Positions 43,682-54,486 of a DNA stretch of 64,000 nt are shown one piece after another. Below the pieces are notes generated by a model, which was not told where the DNA came from, searched no databases, and worked only from the letters and a program-made list of their open reading frames with translations. The position numbers and the translations under genes were made by a program. The DNA lies in assembly GCF_014645355.1 (NCBI RefSeq), contig NZ_BMLS01000009.1, forward strand, positions 124,001 to 188,000, given 5' to 3'. Each line of letters begins with the position of its first letter. Within the stretch, counting starts at the first letter, position 1. The stretch is from Bowmanella pacifica (GTDB lineage: Bacteria > Pseudomonadota > Gammaproteobacteria > Enterobacterales > Alteromonadaceae).

Positions 43682-45358
43682 TTGAAAAAGCTCAGTCTGA
43701 TCATCTCCCTCCCCGTTCTGTTTGGTTTGATGGTGTTATTTGCCCTGAACATGGCATCACTGTACCAAACCCAGCGCATCATCCATTCATTTGAAAATAT
43801 GCAACACAACACCTTGTCAGCGGAAAGACAGACATCGGCTATCCTGGTGGGCTTCAAAACACAAGTACAAGAATGGAAAAACGTGTTGTTGCGGGGCCAT
43901 GACCCCAAAAGTCTGGATAAGTACTGGAACAGTTTTGTAAAGCACGAAACTCAGATTCAACAGCAACTGGAAGACCTGGAACATCATCATCAGTTACCAG
44001 CCCAGATCGTCACTGACATTCAAGCCTTCCGTTCTGCGCACCAAACCATGGCGGCACAATACCGCAACGGTCTTACCCAGTTTGTTGCAGGGAATTTTGA
44101 ACCAACGTTGGGTGATAAGGTCGTTAAAGGTATGGATAGAGAGCCGGCGGCCCGATTAACCAGCCTGGAAGATAAAATTGCCGAATTAGCCAGAACAGAG
44201 CTGGCAGAAATGAAAAGTGGTGCAAATGCGGCGATCCAATCCATCTTACTACTCAGCCTGCTGCTCACCTTTGCAACCGTTGCCTTAGTGATGTTTGTGC
44301 TTCGCCAACAGGTGATCCGTCCTACCAAGTCCATTACCGTCGGGGTAAAGGACTTAATGCACTGTCGCTATGACTCCCCTATCCCTTACCAAAGCCATCA
44401 TGAGCTCGGTGCCTTGGCGGAAGCAACCCGGCATATGCAAGGTAAAATGCAATCAACCCTGAGCCTGCTTGAGCAGGCAAAACATGAGGTTAATCATTCC
44501 TTCAATGCACTTCAGGAGGTCAGCCATATCATTAGCCAAGGCGCCCATAATCAGCAATCAGTGTCATGGCAGTTACAGCAAGGGATGGAGAATCTCAATC
44601 AAATAGTCACTAAATTGCAAAATGTGACCCAGAAGGTGTCAGACTCGAGCAATCAGGCCAAACACAATGCCGACCTGTGCTTTCATATCTTCGATAATGC
44701 CAATAAAGGCTTTGAGCGCTTAGTGTCAGATACCGAACAAACCAGTCAACTCATCGAAGAACTGCAGAACAAAAGCGCCGATATCACCCGCGTTGTGCGA
44801 GTTATCAATGAAATTGCCGACCAAACCAATTTGCTAGCGCTAAATGCTGCTATTGAAGCAGCCCGGGCCGGTGAGCATGGGCGCGGGTTCGCCGTGGTCG
44901 CCGATGAAGTCCGCTCCTTAGCCCTCAAAACTCAACACTCCACCTCGGATATCCAAAGTATCCTAAGTAGTTTTCAGCAAGGCGCCGCCCATGCCGTCAA
45001 CGCTATGTCCCAAGGGCGAGAGCAATGCATCATTAATGCCGATGAGGCTAAATCTGCCCTGCAACGGCTAAATGCACTGGTAGAAGATGTAAGTGGTATT
45101 GAATCTGTGGTCAGTGACCTGAATCAAGCCGCCGAAGCTCAATCCGCTGTGCTGGTTGAAATGAATATCTGCACGGCGCAAGTGGTTGATTCATCAAAAG
45201 CCTATATTGCCCTATCTGAGCGCACCGATGTTTCCAATGCCGTCAGGCTGGCATCCGATAACCTGGAGCAAGCTGTGAAGGCCCTGGCCCCATCGGCTCA
45301 ACCGGGGCCAGAGTCTGTCCGTACTACCAACAACCCGCTTCAGGTTAGCTTACGATAA
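43682..45358 (+). CDS. Methyl-accepting chemotaxis protein
   Basis: 558 residues from a TTG at 43682, which puts a basic residue pair and a membrane helix at the N-terminus ([21 protein letters not shown]); the open frame extends upstream through the tandem repeat to 43610 but that part looks non-coding. A periplasmic four-helix sensor (about 30-190) is followed by a second helix (about 195-215), HAMP, and the signalling domain with the hairpin tip [20 protein letters not shown] and [15 protein letters not shown]. No C-terminal CheR-binding pentapeptide. The ligand is unknown. The 3' end overlaps the convergent DnaJ-related gene by 19 bases. Confidence 0.9.
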   Translation: MKKLSLIISLPVLFGLMVLFALNMASLYQTQRIIHSFENMQHNTLSAERQTSAILVGFKTQVQEWKNVLLRGHDPKSLDKYWNSFVKHETQIQQQLEDLEHHHQLPAQIVTDIQAFRSAHQTMAAQYRNGLTQFVAGNFEPTLGDKVVKGMDREPAARLTSLEDKIAELARTELAEMKSGANAAIQSILLLSLLLTFATVALVMFVLRQQVIRPTKSITVGVKDLMHCRYDSPIPYQSHHELGALAEATRHMQGKMQSTLSLLEQAKHEVNHSFNALQEVSHIISQGAHNQQSVSWQLQQGMENLNQIVTKLQNVTQKVSDSSNQAKHNADLCFHIFDNANKGFERLVSDTEQTSQLIEELQNKSADITRVVRVINEIADQTNLLALNAAIEAARAGEHGRGFAVVADEVRSLALKTQHSTSDIQSILSSFQQGAAHAVNAMSQGREQCIINADEAKSALQRLNALVEDVSGIESVVSDLNQAAEAQSAVLVEMNICTAQVVDSSKAYIALSERTDVSNAVRLASDNLEQAVKALAPSAQPGPESVRTTNNPLQVSLR

Positions 45359-45915
45359 GCATCACTGAGCTGCTGGCAATAATGGTGGTCGCCGCCCTTA
45401 TCGGGATGATGTAAATGCATCAGCCGTCGGTACTGGCGACGAATCGTCGGCATATCGGCCTTCTCATCCAATTCCAACACTGCCAATGCCGCGCTTCGCT
45501 CTTCAGACGACAGCACACCGCGCATACGCAGCCAAAAGTCCGCCAGCAAACTGGTAACGTCCGCTTCGGATGTCTGCTTGAAATTGTCCCAGTTCAGATA
45601 ATAGGCTGCCAAGCCATCGTGGGCGGTAATATCAGCCCGGCGCGGTTGATAGGGCTGTAACTGAATACGCATGGCACTGATGGTCAGCTCCGCTTCTTCA
45701 CGGGTACGCAGTTGATTGCGCAACTGATATAGCTGATGAAATAACACAAAGTGAGTTTGAAACATCACCAGGGGGTCCGACAGACTCAAATCCGGGCTGA
45801 ATATTGCGTGACTTTCAGATTTCAACAGGCCGATTAACTCGTACTCACTCAGCCCGTTAGGTGCCTGTTGCAACAGCTGATGCAACAGGCGAGTAAAGTC
45901 AGCGGGGTGATTCAC
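45340..45915 (-). CDS. DnaJ-related protein with C-terminal J domain
   Basis: 191 residues with a GTG start preceded by GGGG. The N-terminal 135 residues match the DNAJ-related N-terminal family ([38 protein letters not shown]). The C-terminal 45 residues are a J domain with its HPD tripeptide ([12 protein letters not shown]), which should stimulate a DnaK ATPase. The J domain is at the C-terminus, unlike DnaJ. The client is unknown. Confidence 0.88.
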   Translation of the reverse strand: MNHPADFTRLLHQLLQQAPNGLSEYELIGLLKSESHAIFSPDLSLSDPLVMFQTHFVLFHQLYQLRNQLRTREEAELTISAMRIQLQPYQPRRADITAHDGLAAYYLNWDNFKQTSEADVTSLLADFWLRMRGVLSSEERSAALAVLELDEKADMPTIRRQYRRLMHLHHPDKGGDHHYCQQLSDAYRKLT

Positions 45916-45939
45916 ATCAGGCCCCGCAGAGAATGGCGA

Positions 45940-47475
45940 TTAAAGGGCCGGGTAAACATAACTGGATTGCAGTCCCAACGGCAGTCCCAGTCCCCAGTAG
46001 ATCAGCAGGAACACGGTCCAAAGCAGAATAATGCAAATGGAGAATGGCAGCATCAGTGACAGTACTGTGCCAATCCCCGTGTCTTTAACATAGCGCTGGC
46101 AATACACCACCACCAGCGGGAAATAAGGCATCAGAGGCGTAATGATGTTAGACGATGAATCACCCACACGGTACGCGGCTTGAGTCAGGTCTGGCGAAAT
46201 ACCAAGTTGCATCAACATAGGCACGAAAATCGGCCCCAGCAGCGCCCATTTCGCTGAAGACGAGCCAACAAACAGATTAACAAAGGCCGTCAGGAAAATT
46301 AGGCCCACTATGGTCACCATGGAAGGCAACTGTAATGTTTGCAGAACCTGCGCCCCTTCAATGGCCAATAAGGCGCCCAAATTGGACTTACCAAACGCAT
46401 CGATAAACAAGGCACAGAAGAACGCCATCACAATGTAATAGCTCATACTGCCCATGGATTTGCTCATTGCACCGATAATGTCACGGCTGGACTTAAAAGT
46501 ACCAGCCACTAGGCCATACACCACACCGGGGATAATAAACAGCAGGAAGATCAGCGGTACGATACTGCGCATAACAGGCGCAGAAAACGATGCCAAATCA
46601 CCGTCAGGCGCACGCAGTGGCGAGTCAACCGGCCACAATACTGCCACCAGCAAACCAATACCTGCGAGCATTACCAGGGTTGCCGCGCGCAACGCTTTGC
46701 GATCTTTATCACTCAGTTCATCAAACTTTGGAATTTCCTTTGGATCGCCGTCCACCGGCGTGGCTTGCAAGCGAGGTTCAATCACTCTGTCGGTCAAATA
46801 CCAGCCAATACAGATAATCAGTAAGCTGGAGGCACTGGTAAAGAACCAGTTATTCAGGGGGTTTATCTGCAAGCCAGGGTCAATAATATGGGCTGCGCTT
46901 TGGGTGAAGCTTTGTAGTAAGGGATCGATAGCCGACGGGACAAAGTTGGCCGCGAAGCCGCCACTTACCCCGGCAAAGGCTGCAGCAATACCCGCCAATG
47001 GATGACGACCCATAGCATAAAAAATCACACCAGCCAGCGGAATAACCAACACATAGCCTGCATCCGTTGCCGTATGACTAACAATCGCAACCAAGATAAT
47101 AGAAGGCGTAAGCAAAAACTTAGGCGTGGAATCCAACATCCGCTTTAAACCGGCGTTGATAAAGCCCGAATGCTCGGCGACCCCAATCCCCAACATAGAC
47201 ACCAGTACCACACCCAAGGGGGCGAAGCTAGTAAAGATGGTTACCATACGCGACATAAAGTCAGCCAGGCTGGCCCCGGTTAACAGGTTTTGAACTTCAA
47301 TGTTTTTTCCGGTACGTGGATCAAGGGCATCAAAACTCATATTGGCCAGTAAGGCGGATAACACCCAGACAATAACCAGGCTGAGCAGGAATATTACCGC
47401 AGGGTCGGGCAGCTTATTGCCGACCTTCTCTATTTTGTCCAGCGCCCGGCTGGTCCAATTTGCTTGGGCTGTCAT
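45940..47475 (-). CDS. abgT: AbgT family transporter
   Basis: 511 residues with about 11-13 membrane segments. Motifs of the p-aminobenzoyl-glutamate transporter family are clear: KLPDPAVIFLLSLVIVW near the start, SGFINAGLKRML, AAAFAGVSGGFAAN, FVGSSSAKWALLGPIFVPM and RVGDSSSNIITPLMPYFPL. Homologues take up aminobenzoyl-glutamate or export sulfonamides; which applies here is open. A single gene, read away from the GGDEF gene. Confidence 0.9.
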   Translation of the reverse strand: MTAQANWTSRALDKIEKVGNKLPDPAVIFLLSLVIVWVLSALLANMSFDALDPRTGKNIEVQNLLTGASLADFMSRMVTIFTSFAPLGVVLVSMLGIGVAEHSGFINAGLKRMLDSTPKFLLTPSIILVAIVSHTATDAGYVLVIPLAGVIFYAMGRHPLAGIAAAFAGVSGGFAANFVPSAIDPLLQSFTQSAAHIIDPGLQINPLNNWFFTSASSLLIICIGWYLTDRVIEPRLQATPVDGDPKEIPKFDELSDKDRKALRAATLVMLAGIGLLVAVLWPVDSPLRAPDGDLASFSAPVMRSIVPLIFLLFIIPGVVYGLVAGTFKSSRDIIGAMSKSMGSMSYYIVMAFFCALFIDAFGKSNLGALLAIEGAQVLQTLQLPSMVTIVGLIFLTAFVNLFVGSSSAKWALLGPIFVPMLMQLGISPDLTQAAYRVGDSSSNIITPLMPYFPLVVVYCQRYVKDTGIGTVLSLMLPFSICIILLWTVFLLIYWGLGLPLGLQSSYVYPAL

Positions 47476-47690
47476 TAAGTCACTCCATTATTGTTGTTAT
47501 GAGTACATTTCAGTATTCAAAAGGTGGAACGAAGTTTGCCACACTAGGCCGCCCAGGCAAATCAGACAAGGCAGAATCGAGAGTATTCGCGGTATTTTTA
47601 CCCAAGCTAGTGTAAAAACCTTGTGACATCACCTTGGCAATCAAAGCGTTAAGCCCTTACACTGACAAAAACAAAATAAAGAGCCAAAGA

Positions 47691-49136
47691 TTGAGTGGAT
47701 CTGGCCCCATTAAGTTAATTTTTGTCGGCCTTGCGCTGATGCTGCCTCTTTTTTCTGTCTTGTGCAGAGCACAAGCCATATCAAACACGAACGCCTCCCC
47801 CCTAAAACTCAAGTACTGTGTGGATCCTGATTGGATGCCTTACGAAGCCATTGAGAATGGTCAACATGTTGGCATGTCTTCGGAGTATCTGGCGCTGGTC
47901 GCGAAAAGGTTGGGAATTGAGCTAGCGCTTGAGCCCACATCCAGTTGGCGGGAGACATTGGAGAAACTAAAACAGGGTGAATGTCACCTTTCTCCTATGC
48001 TGAATCGCACCGATGAGCGTAATCAGTATCTGACCTTCAGCCAAGTGTATTTCTACGCCCCCAATGTTATGGTGGCCAGAAAAGACCAGCCGTTTTTGCA
48101 AAGCTTTGAACATATCGGCCCACGAGTCATGGCAGTGGCTGCGGGTTACCGACTACACGAATATTTGCGCAATCATTACCCCAATATAAAAACGCTGGCA
48201 GTCAGCACAGAACGCGACGGTTTACAGGCGGTAGCCGATGGCCAGGCTGATTTGTTTGTCGGCTCGCTGTACTCTATCAATGCCTATATTCAACAGGATG
48301 CGCTACACGACCTAAAAATATCCGGTTGGGGCGGTCCGCAAGACGAGCTGCGTATCGGTCTTAGCCATGAAGTTGCGGAGTTGCTGCCTGCTATCAACCA
48401 GGCGCTTTTGACTATCAGTGAAGAACAACACCTGCAGATTCAAAATCATTGGAACAACCTGCGTATTGTGGAAAACAGCAACCGGCGGCTGGCCTGGCAG
48501 ATTGGTCTGGTTACCCTGACGGTAATATTGCTACTCAGCCTGTGGAATTTGTGGATCCGCCGTTACAACCTCAAGTTAGCTGAACAAAATCAACTATTAG
48601 AGGCGCTTCGTCATGAACTTGAACAGAAGAATGCCGAACTGACCTATCTGTCTAGTCACGATCCCCTCACCAAACTGCATAATCGCCATTACTTTGATCA
48701 TAGTGTCTTACAAGATAATCGTAATCCGGAGCAATTAAGTCGTAGTTTAATTCTATTGGATATTGACCATTTCAAAACCGTTAACGATACCCATGGTCAT
48801 CATATTGGCGATCGTATTTTACGAGAGCTGGCGGACGTGTTGCGTCAATGTGTACGGGAACATGATCTGGTGGCCCGCTGGGGAGGTGAAGAATTTATCA
48901 TCCTCTGTCACAATGCCGCCCTCCAGGATGCGGTTGCACTGGCAAGACGTATAGCAGACACCCTGGAAGAGACCCGTTTCAGTCTGGACTTACCTATTAG
49001 TTGCAGCTTCGGGATCGCCGAATTAGAGACGATGGAACCTATGCAACAATGTTTTGAGCGCGCAGACCAGGCGCTATACAACGCCAAAGCACAAGGCCGT
49101 AATCGAATTTGTATTAGTGAGGAAAGTCCACCATGA
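47691..49136 (+). CDS. Periplasmic-binding-domain diguanylate cyclase
   Basis: 481 residues from a TTG at 47691, preceded by AAAGAG and giving a signal-like N-terminus ([16 protein letters not shown]); a TTG at 47634 is an alternative giving 500 residues. Residues 35-265 are a bacterial solute-binding family 3 domain ([25 protein letters not shown]), then a membrane helix (about 270-290), a coiled coil and a GGDEF domain. The active site is GGEEF; REHD five residues before it fits the inhibitory RxxD site. Likely senses an amino-acid-like ligand and makes cyclic di-GMP. ATGA overlap with the next gene. Confidence 0.88.
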   Translation: MSGSGPIKLIFVGLALMLPLFSVLCRAQAISNTNASPLKLKYCVDPDWMPYEAIENGQHVGMSSEYLALVAKRLGIELALEPTSSWRETLEKLKQGECHLSPMLNRTDERNQYLTFSQVYFYAPNVMVARKDQPFLQSFEHIGPRVMAVAAGYRLHEYLRNHYPNIKTLAVSTERDGLQAVADGQADLFVGSLYSINAYIQQDALHDLKISGWGGPQDELRIGLSHEVAELLPAINQALLTISEEQHLQIQNHWNNLRIVENSNRRLAWQIGLVTLTVILLLSLWNLWIRRYNLKLAEQNQLLEALRHELEQKNAELTYLSSHDPLTKLHNRHYFDHSVLQDNRNPEQLSRSLILLDIDHFKTVNDTHGHHIGDRILRELADVLRQCVREHDLVARWGGEEFIILCHNAALQDAVALARRIADTLEETRFSLDLPISCSFGIAELETMEPMQQCFERADQALYNAKAQGRNRICISEESPP

Positions 49137-49597
49137 CAATCTGGGTCGATGCCGACGCCTGCCCTGTAGTGATAAAGGAAATTATTTTCCGCGCCGCCGA
49201 GCGTACCGCCACCCCAACCCTGTTAGTAGCGAATCAACCCCTGCGCACTCCGCCCTCCAAGGTTATTCGCGCTATTCAGGTTCCCAGCGGCTTTGATGTG
49301 GCGGATAATGAGATAGTTCAGCGGGTCGAAGCCGGCGACTTAGTGGTTACCGGCGATATTCCACTGGCCGCAGAAGTCATGGCCAAAGGGGCCGAAGCCA
49401 TTAATCCCCGGGGAGAAGTATACAGTCGCGACACCATTCGTCAGCGTCTGAATATGCGTGACTTTATGGATACCATGCGCAGCAGCGGTGTTCAAACAGG
49501 TGGGCCACCGCCTTTAGGAGCCAAGGAAAAACAGACCTTTGCCAACGGTTTAGACAGCTACCTTGCCAGACAAGCGTCACGAAAACCTCGTCAATAA
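49133..49597 (+). CDS. YaiI/YqxD family protein (DUF188)
   Basis: 154 residues. [22 protein letters not shown] is the family's N-terminal signature, followed by [29 protein letters not shown] and [21 protein letters not shown]. The fold is related to PIN/NYN nucleases and the acidic residues are present, but no activity is established. Translationally coupled to the cyclase gene upstream. Confidence 0.92.
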   Translation: MTIWVDADACPVVIKEIIFRAAERTATPTLLVANQPLRTPPSKVIRAIQVPSGFDVADNEIVQRVEAGDLVVTGDIPLAAEVMAKGAEAINPRGEVYSRDTIRQRLNMRDFMDTMRSSGVQTGGPPPLGAKEKQTFANGLDSYLARQASRKPRQ

Positions 49598-49671
49598 ACC
49601 TATTAGTTGTAAAGCGCTCGGTGCTTCCCTATAGTCTGCGCCAGGGAATTCAACCAAAAAAGGAAAATAAC

Positions 49672-50280
49672 ATGCGGTTACTCACCCACTCCGCGCTACT
49701 ACTAAGCATGCTGAGCCCTTTGGTTTTAGCCAAGCCCGTGGTGGCAGACGCCCCCGAAGTCTCGATTGCCAGTCAGGATGCATTTTTTAACCAGCTGAAA
49801 GCGCTTTGTGGCAAGGCTTTTGCCGGCAAAATCGCCATCGACAACCAGGGGCCAGGCGGTATGGCCGGTAAGCCTCTGACTATGCATGTGCGCAAGTGCA
49901 GCGACACAGAATTGCAGATCCCTTTTCATGTAGGCGACGACGCCTCACGTACCTGGATTATCACCAAGACGGGAGCTGGCTTGTCGCTTAAACACGATCA
50001 TCGCCACAAAGACGGCACTTATGATGAATCCACCATGTATGGAGGCCACACTGTCGATGCAGGTTGGGCGCAAGTGCAGTCCTTCCCCGCTGATCAGTAC
50101 TCTAAGGAGCTATTTGTCAGCCAGGGGATTCCGCAATCCATCGGCAATACCTGGCAGATGTATATTTACCCCGAATTTTTTACCTATCGCCTGGTGCGGG
50201 AAGGTCGTGAATTCAGGGTGGATTTTGACCTGACCAAAGAAATTAGCACACCTGCTGCGCCCTGGGGATATAAAGACTAA
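49672..50280 (+). CDS. Conserved secreted protein of unknown function
   Basis: 202 residues from the ATG at 49672, preceded by AAGGAAA and giving a clean signal peptide ending VLA (residue 20). The mature part contains one cysteine pair (ALCGKAFAG; VRKCSDTEL), then a beta-rich region with conserved-looking histidines (LSLKHDHRHKDGTYDES, TMYGGHTVDAG) and PEFFTYRLVREGREFRVDFDL near the end. The pattern resembles a secreted beta-barrel or lipocalin-like protein; I recognise no named family. Confidence 0.75.
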   Translation: MRLLTHSALLLSMLSPLVLAKPVVADAPEVSIASQDAFFNQLKALCGKAFAGKIAIDNQGPGGMAGKPLTMHVRKCSDTELQIPFHVGDDASRTWIITKTGAGLSLKHDHRHKDGTYDESTMYGGHTVDAGWAQVQSFPADQYSKELFVSQGIPQSIGNTWQMYIYPEFFTYRLVREGREFRVDFDLTKEISTPAAPWGYKD

Positions 50281-50297
50281 TCCCTGCTTAACAACAA

Positions 50298-50321
50298 GAA
50301 CGGGGCCGCAGCCCCGTTTTT
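50298..50321. terminator. Bidirectional terminator between convergent genes
   Basis: ACGGGGC (50300-50306) pairs with GCCCCGT (50311-50317) over a four-base loop, with a T tract to the right and A-rich sequence to the left. It overlaps the glpQ stop. Confidence 0.85.
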
Positions 50322-51291
50322 ATCTATTTGAAATCCGGTCTGGATAATCAGTAAAGACCCCGTCCACCTTAACCTTCTCGAACAGCATATGCTGCAACTG
50401 CTCAAAGTTCATGCCTTGGGGAGCATCGTCAAAATTCACTGTATAGGGGTGAATCAGTAGTCCGTGTTGCTTTGCCATACGTGCAAAGGCCGAGACCTGG
50501 CCATTCTCTACTTGGTAAAGCTGGCGATGCCAGGGCCCAATGCCTTGCGCTACCTTGGCAATCGCCTGTAAACCGGGATCGGATTGCAACCATGCATAAT
50601 CACTTTCCGGATTCCCCCAGTCAGACTCGCCAATTAACTGTACCAAGCCCGTCTTTAAACCCAATTGATTGCGTAGACGCTGAGTTTCAGCAAAGTCAAA
50701 GCATTGCACCATCACTTTGGCATCTGGATGATTTAAACCGGCCTCTGTTAACGCGCTTACCACTAACTTACTGATGTCTTTTCCTTGCTTACGGTGCCAG
50801 GCGGCTTGTTTCACTTCAGGATAAAAACCTATTTGCTTACCGCGGCCCTGGTTTAACTGGCTGATTAATGCGATTTGCTCGGCAAAAGTGCTGATCCTGA
50901 ACATCTCCCCTCCCTGACGGGCTGTTAGCTCAACCTGACGAGGCTGTTCGGCGTGACGAGAGGTGACCCGCAAGGTTTTTAGCTCAGCCAGGGTGAAATC
51001 CACCGCATAAAAACGCCCATCAGCCCGTTTACGCTGGGGAAAACGTGTCGCCACATCGGTAACATGATCCAGGTAGATGTCGTGCAACACCAAGAGTTGA
51101 TCATCTTTACTGACCACCAAATCCTGTTCGATATAATCCACATCCATTCCATGGGCCAAAATCACCGCCGCCAGCGTATGCTCCGGCAGGTAACCCGATG
51201 CGCCGCGATGGGCAATAATTTGCGGATCAGCCACGGTTTGAACACTGCCCAGCAAGCCTAGCATCAGGGTTGGAATCAAAAGTGCTTTCAT
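50320..51291 (-). CDS. glpQ: Periplasmic glycerophosphodiester phosphodiesterase
   Basis: 323 residues with a signal peptide (LLIPTLMLGLLGSVQTVA). IIAHRGASGYLPEHTLAAV carries the catalytic His and Arg; DYIEQDLVVSKDDQLLVLHD supplies the metal ligands and second histidine. Other family blocks are IGFYPEVKQ and FTDYPDR at the C-terminus. Releases glycerol 3-phosphate from glycerophosphodiesters in the periplasm. It is downstream of the TonB-dependent receptor on the same strand, but two hairpins lie between them. Confidence 0.93.
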   Translation of the reverse strand: MKALLIPTLMLGLLGSVQTVADPQIIAHRGASGYLPEHTLAAVILAHGMDVDYIEQDLVVSKDDQLLVLHDIYLDHVTDVATRFPQRKRADGRFYAVDFTLAELKTLRVTSRHAEQPRQVELTARQGGEMFRISTFAEQIALISQLNQGRGKQIGFYPEVKQAAWHRKQGKDISKLVVSALTEAGLNHPDAKVMVQCFDFAETQRLRNQLGLKTGLVQLIGESDWGNPESDYAWLQSDPGLQAIAKVAQGIGPWHRQLYQVENGQVSAFARMAKQHGLLIHPYTVNFDDAPQGMNFEQLQHMLFEKVKVDGVFTDYPDRISNR

Positions 51292-51310
51292 AAAGTCTCT
51301 CTTTATAAAG

Positions 51311-51340
51311 AAGGTCGGCGGACTGAAGTCCGTCGACCTT
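51311..51340 (-). terminator. Terminator of the TonB-dependent receptor gene
   Basis: AAGGTCGGCGGACT (51311-51324) pairs with AGTCCGTCGACCTT (51327-51340) with a single mismatch and continues into a T-rich stretch on the minus strand. A second dyad, GCCCGG/CCGGGC (51352-51357 and 51367-51372), lies just before it. Confidence 0.75.
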
Positions 51341-51384
51341 TATCAATCACAGCCCGGCGCTCAGCACCGGGCCACTGCGGCTAT

Positions 51385-54219
51385 TTAGAAGCTGTAGGTC
51401 ATATTGACGGTGAAGAAGCGTCCGGTTTCAACATAACCACCATTGCGGTCATTGGAGAGCAACTCTTCCTTGCCGTAATAAGTCCAGAAGCTGTGACTAT
51501 CCAACAGGTTTTCAATGGCCGCGCCCACTTTCAGCGCATCATTGACTTCATAGTTAACGGCCAGATCCAAACTGCTAACCGAGTGTGTCCACAAATCAGG
51601 ATCGTAACTGTTCATACGATACAAACGTTTACCCGTATAGCTGTAGGTTAACGCTGCATACAAACCATGATTGCGGTAGTTCAGCTCAGCGGTGTACATT
51701 AGCTCCGGCGCCTGAGTCAGCCAGCTTTCACGTTTGTTCTCACCCGTACCCACATCGGTAGAGGTCTCCTGACGGGTGATGTTGGCGTAGACCCCTAAGC
51801 CATCAAAGACACCAGGCAAAGAGGTGAAGTGATATTGTCCACCCAGCTCGATACCATAGACTTCACCGTCTGCGGAGTTATCCAGCGAGGTGATCTCCAC
51901 CCCATCAGCGCCTAATTCGGTCACCTTGGATACATCATCTAAGATACCCATGCTGCCCGCATTGGTTTGGCCTGTTGCTTGAATCACATGCTGCAGATCT
52001 TTGTAGTACACAGAGACACTCAAGTAGTCCCCGCCTTCACCATGAAACTCGGCATTCAAGTCATAGTTCCAGGACTCTACCGGCTTCAGATTGGGATTCC
52101 CCATGCTGATAGATACCACTTCGTTCTTGTCGTTACGGCTAACCTTGGAGGGGCCAAGCAGTAAATCAAACGAAGGGCGGCTATAGCTTTTACGTACCGA
52201 TGCGCGGTACACGCTGTCATCACTAGGACGATAGCTGGCAATCAAGCTCGGCATCCACTGTTGGTAGCTACGACTGGAGGTTTCAAACGCCAGGCTGCTT
52301 TCATCCCCAAGCGTTTGTTCCTGAGTGTAGGTGGCCTCAAAATCATTATCTTCAAAGCGCAGGCCTGGATATAAGGTCCAATCACCAAACTGCATCTCGG
52401 CCATCATATAAGCCCCAAGGCGACTCTCTTGACCATCCACATAGCCACTCCACACCCGTGGACTTAATACGCCATCGGTATCACGCAGTTGCTTCAACTC
52501 TTCAATGATAGGTAATGCGATATGGTGGTATTGCTGTTCAACCAACTTGGTATCCGGCAGGAACAAGGGCATTTGGGTCGCGCCGCCCATAAAGTCATGC
52601 ACAAAGCTGCCCTGGAATTCGCCAATGCTCAGGCCCTGCTGACCTATGGGTAACCCCTCACGGGAGAACGACAAATAGTCTCCGCCACGCATATAGGCTC
52701 TGTCATCGCCCCCCAGATCCACAGAGTTAGACAAACGCTCTGCGTCCTCATACATCAGGCCGAACTTAATGTATTTAACCTTTTCGTCGTCCCACTGCCA
52801 GGTTAAATCCGTACCATACTGATACTTCTGTTCTTCACTTTCTTCATAGCCACCAGTGACATACCACTGTCGTGGATTATTCAAGTCGTTCGCGAAGGCT
52901 TGCTGTCCCGGGGAAAGAACCAAACGAGGGTTGGTCGGGTCCAAGGCATCAATCAACAGTTGCTCGGTGGCCTCACCGGTACCGCTGGCAGTACCGTTGT
53001 ATGTGGGTGAGTAAAATGCGGTTTGAATACGCATAGGATAATCTTGTTGACCATCGGAATACGCCGCGTAGTAATCCAGATGTAAGGCATCACTCAGACG
53101 ACTTTCCCCACCGAGCTTAACGGTAAACAAGCTTTGGTCACTGTGCTCGGTACGATGGTACGCACCGGAGCGCATACCCCACAGGCTAAGGTTACCGTAA
53201 TCGTCATAAACGGTACCAGCGTTAGTGCCAGTAATAGGGTTGACCTGACCGAGTCCACCGTCAAGTTCGGCCCGTAAGCTGGCTTGGTCCATCCAACTCT
53301 TCAAGCTGTATTCACCGTAAGTAGAACGTAAATACAACAAATGGTTATCGGTCTGATAATCCAGACTTAATGTTGCGCCCTGACGCTCAATATTGTTGCG
53401 TAGGAAGTTCCATTGCACACCGTTTCGGGGCGCCAGGTTATTCAGGTTCTCTCGATTGGGCTGGTCTGGAGCAACCTGGTTATTTTTCTTCATCCAACCT
53501 TGTTGCAGCGCGGTAGATTCGCCCAGCGTGTTTTTTTCGGAGTAATACAAGTTGGCATATACCCCTAAGCGATCAAAGGTATGGGCAATCTCTCCTTGTA
53601 TGGCAAAACCATCGTCATCCTGACTGCGCTCATTCGCCCTGCCAGCGATGTTGCCCTGCGCACGCATACGCAGCAACTCGCCACCAAAGTCAGACGCTTT
53701 AGGGGTGCGAAAATCCACAATGCCGGCGATGTTGTCACCGTCATACTCTGCGGTCGGCGCTTTATCTACCGAGACGCTGGCAATGGAGAAAGGGGAAAAC
53801 AGATTTAAAGACACCGCACGGGTAGTAGCATCGGTTTGTGCTACCCGTACTCCGTTCATACTAAAGGCATTGAAGGAGTTATCCAGACCACGGATGGACA
53901 AATACTGTGCCTCGCCCGTGCCAGCCTGGTTACGGCTTTGGTCAGCGCTGGCAGCCATACCTGGTAAACGGCCAAGGATATTTGCCAGGTTTTCCTGGGG
54001 CATATTCAGCATCGCTTCCACCGACATGGTGGTGGTAACGCTGGCTGCATTAAACTGTTCGGCTAACGCATTGTTAGCTTGTCTCAAGCTGCCGGTGGCA
54101 ACTACTTCTTCAATAAGCTTGGACTCTTGCGTGTGTGTGGTGTCCTGGGCGGCGGCACTGAGTGAGCACAGTGAAGCTAGAACCGTCGCCAGGTAAGTTT
54201 TTTTAGTTGTTAAATTCAA
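51385..54219 (-). CDS. TonB-dependent outer-membrane receptor
   Basis: 944 residues from a TTG at 54219 that follows GGGG by 9 bases; an earlier in-frame TTG at 54246 lacks a ribosome-binding site. Signal peptide (VLASLCSLSAAAQ), then a plug domain (about 45-175: MPQENLANILGRLPGM, QYLSIRGLDNSFNAFSMNG, YDGDNIAGIVDFRT) and a 22-strand-type barrel ending in the C-terminal aromatic VNMTYSF. The receptor belongs to the branch often tied to carbohydrate or organophosphate uptake. The neighbouring glpQ suggests a phosphodiester-containing substrate; that is inference. Confidence 0.92.
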   Translation of the reverse strand: MNLTTKKTYLATVLASLCSLSAAAQDTTHTQESKLIEEVVATGSLRQANNALAEQFNAASVTTTMSVEAMLNMPQENLANILGRLPGMAASADQSRNQAGTGEAQYLSIRGLDNSFNAFSMNGVRVAQTDATTRAVSLNLFSPFSIASVSVDKAPTAEYDGDNIAGIVDFRTPKASDFGGELLRMRAQGNIAGRANERSQDDDGFAIQGEIAHTFDRLGVYANLYYSEKNTLGESTALQQGWMKKNNQVAPDQPNRENLNNLAPRNGVQWNFLRNNIERQGATLSLDYQTDNHLLYLRSTYGEYSLKSWMDQASLRAELDGGLGQVNPITGTNAGTVYDDYGNLSLWGMRSGAYHRTEHSDQSLFTVKLGGESRLSDALHLDYYAAYSDGQQDYPMRIQTAFYSPTYNGTASGTGEATEQLLIDALDPTNPRLVLSPGQQAFANDLNNPRQWYVTGGYEESEEQKYQYGTDLTWQWDDEKVKYIKFGLMYEDAERLSNSVDLGGDDRAYMRGGDYLSFSREGLPIGQQGLSIGEFQGSFVHDFMGGATQMPLFLPDTKLVEQQYHHIALPIIEELKQLRDTDGVLSPRVWSGYVDGQESRLGAYMMAEMQFGDWTLYPGLRFEDNDFEATYTQEQTLGDESSLAFETSSRSYQQWMPSLIASYRPSDDSVYRASVRKSYSRPSFDLLLGPSKVSRNDKNEVVSISMGNPNLKPVESWNYDLNAEFHGEGGDYLSVSVYYKDLQHVIQATGQTNAGSMGILDDVSKVTELGADGVEITSLDNSADGEVYGIELGGQYHFTSLPGVFDGLGVYANITRQETSTDVGTGENKRESWLTQAPELMYTAELNYRNHGLYAALTYSYTGKRLYRMNSYDPDLWTHSVSSLDLAVNYEVNDALKVGAAIENLLDSHSFWTYYGKEELLSNDRNGGYVETGRFFTVNMTYSF

Positions 54220-54287
54220 TTTAATTACCCCATGTAGGTACAACAAGGATGGTGTGCTAAAAAGCGGGGCAAAACTAACAAAGGCAG

Positions 54288-54316
54288 ATGACAGATTTCG
54301 GAACGAAATATGACAA
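54288..54316 (-). promoter_or_regulatory. Possible Pho box upstream of the TonB-dependent receptor
   Basis: On the minus strand TTGTCAT (54310-54316) and CTGTCAT (54288-54294) are spaced 22 bases start to start, twice the 11-base period of PhoB half-sites. Between them is a perfect palindrome ATTTCG-GAA-CGAAAT (54295-54309). The rest of 54220-54486 shows nothing further. Confidence 0.35.
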
Positions 54317-54486
54317 GATGGCGATGTTATGAGAGGTCGGATTTCTTAATGAAATCAATTTGTTAAATCGTTCCAACAAAAGAACAAAAAGAGCACGCAA
54401 AATGGCAACAACTAAAGCAACTCACCAACAATAGAGAATGCTGCCTGCTTGATTACGCAGGCGCATCTGACACAGAAGCCCCTCCA

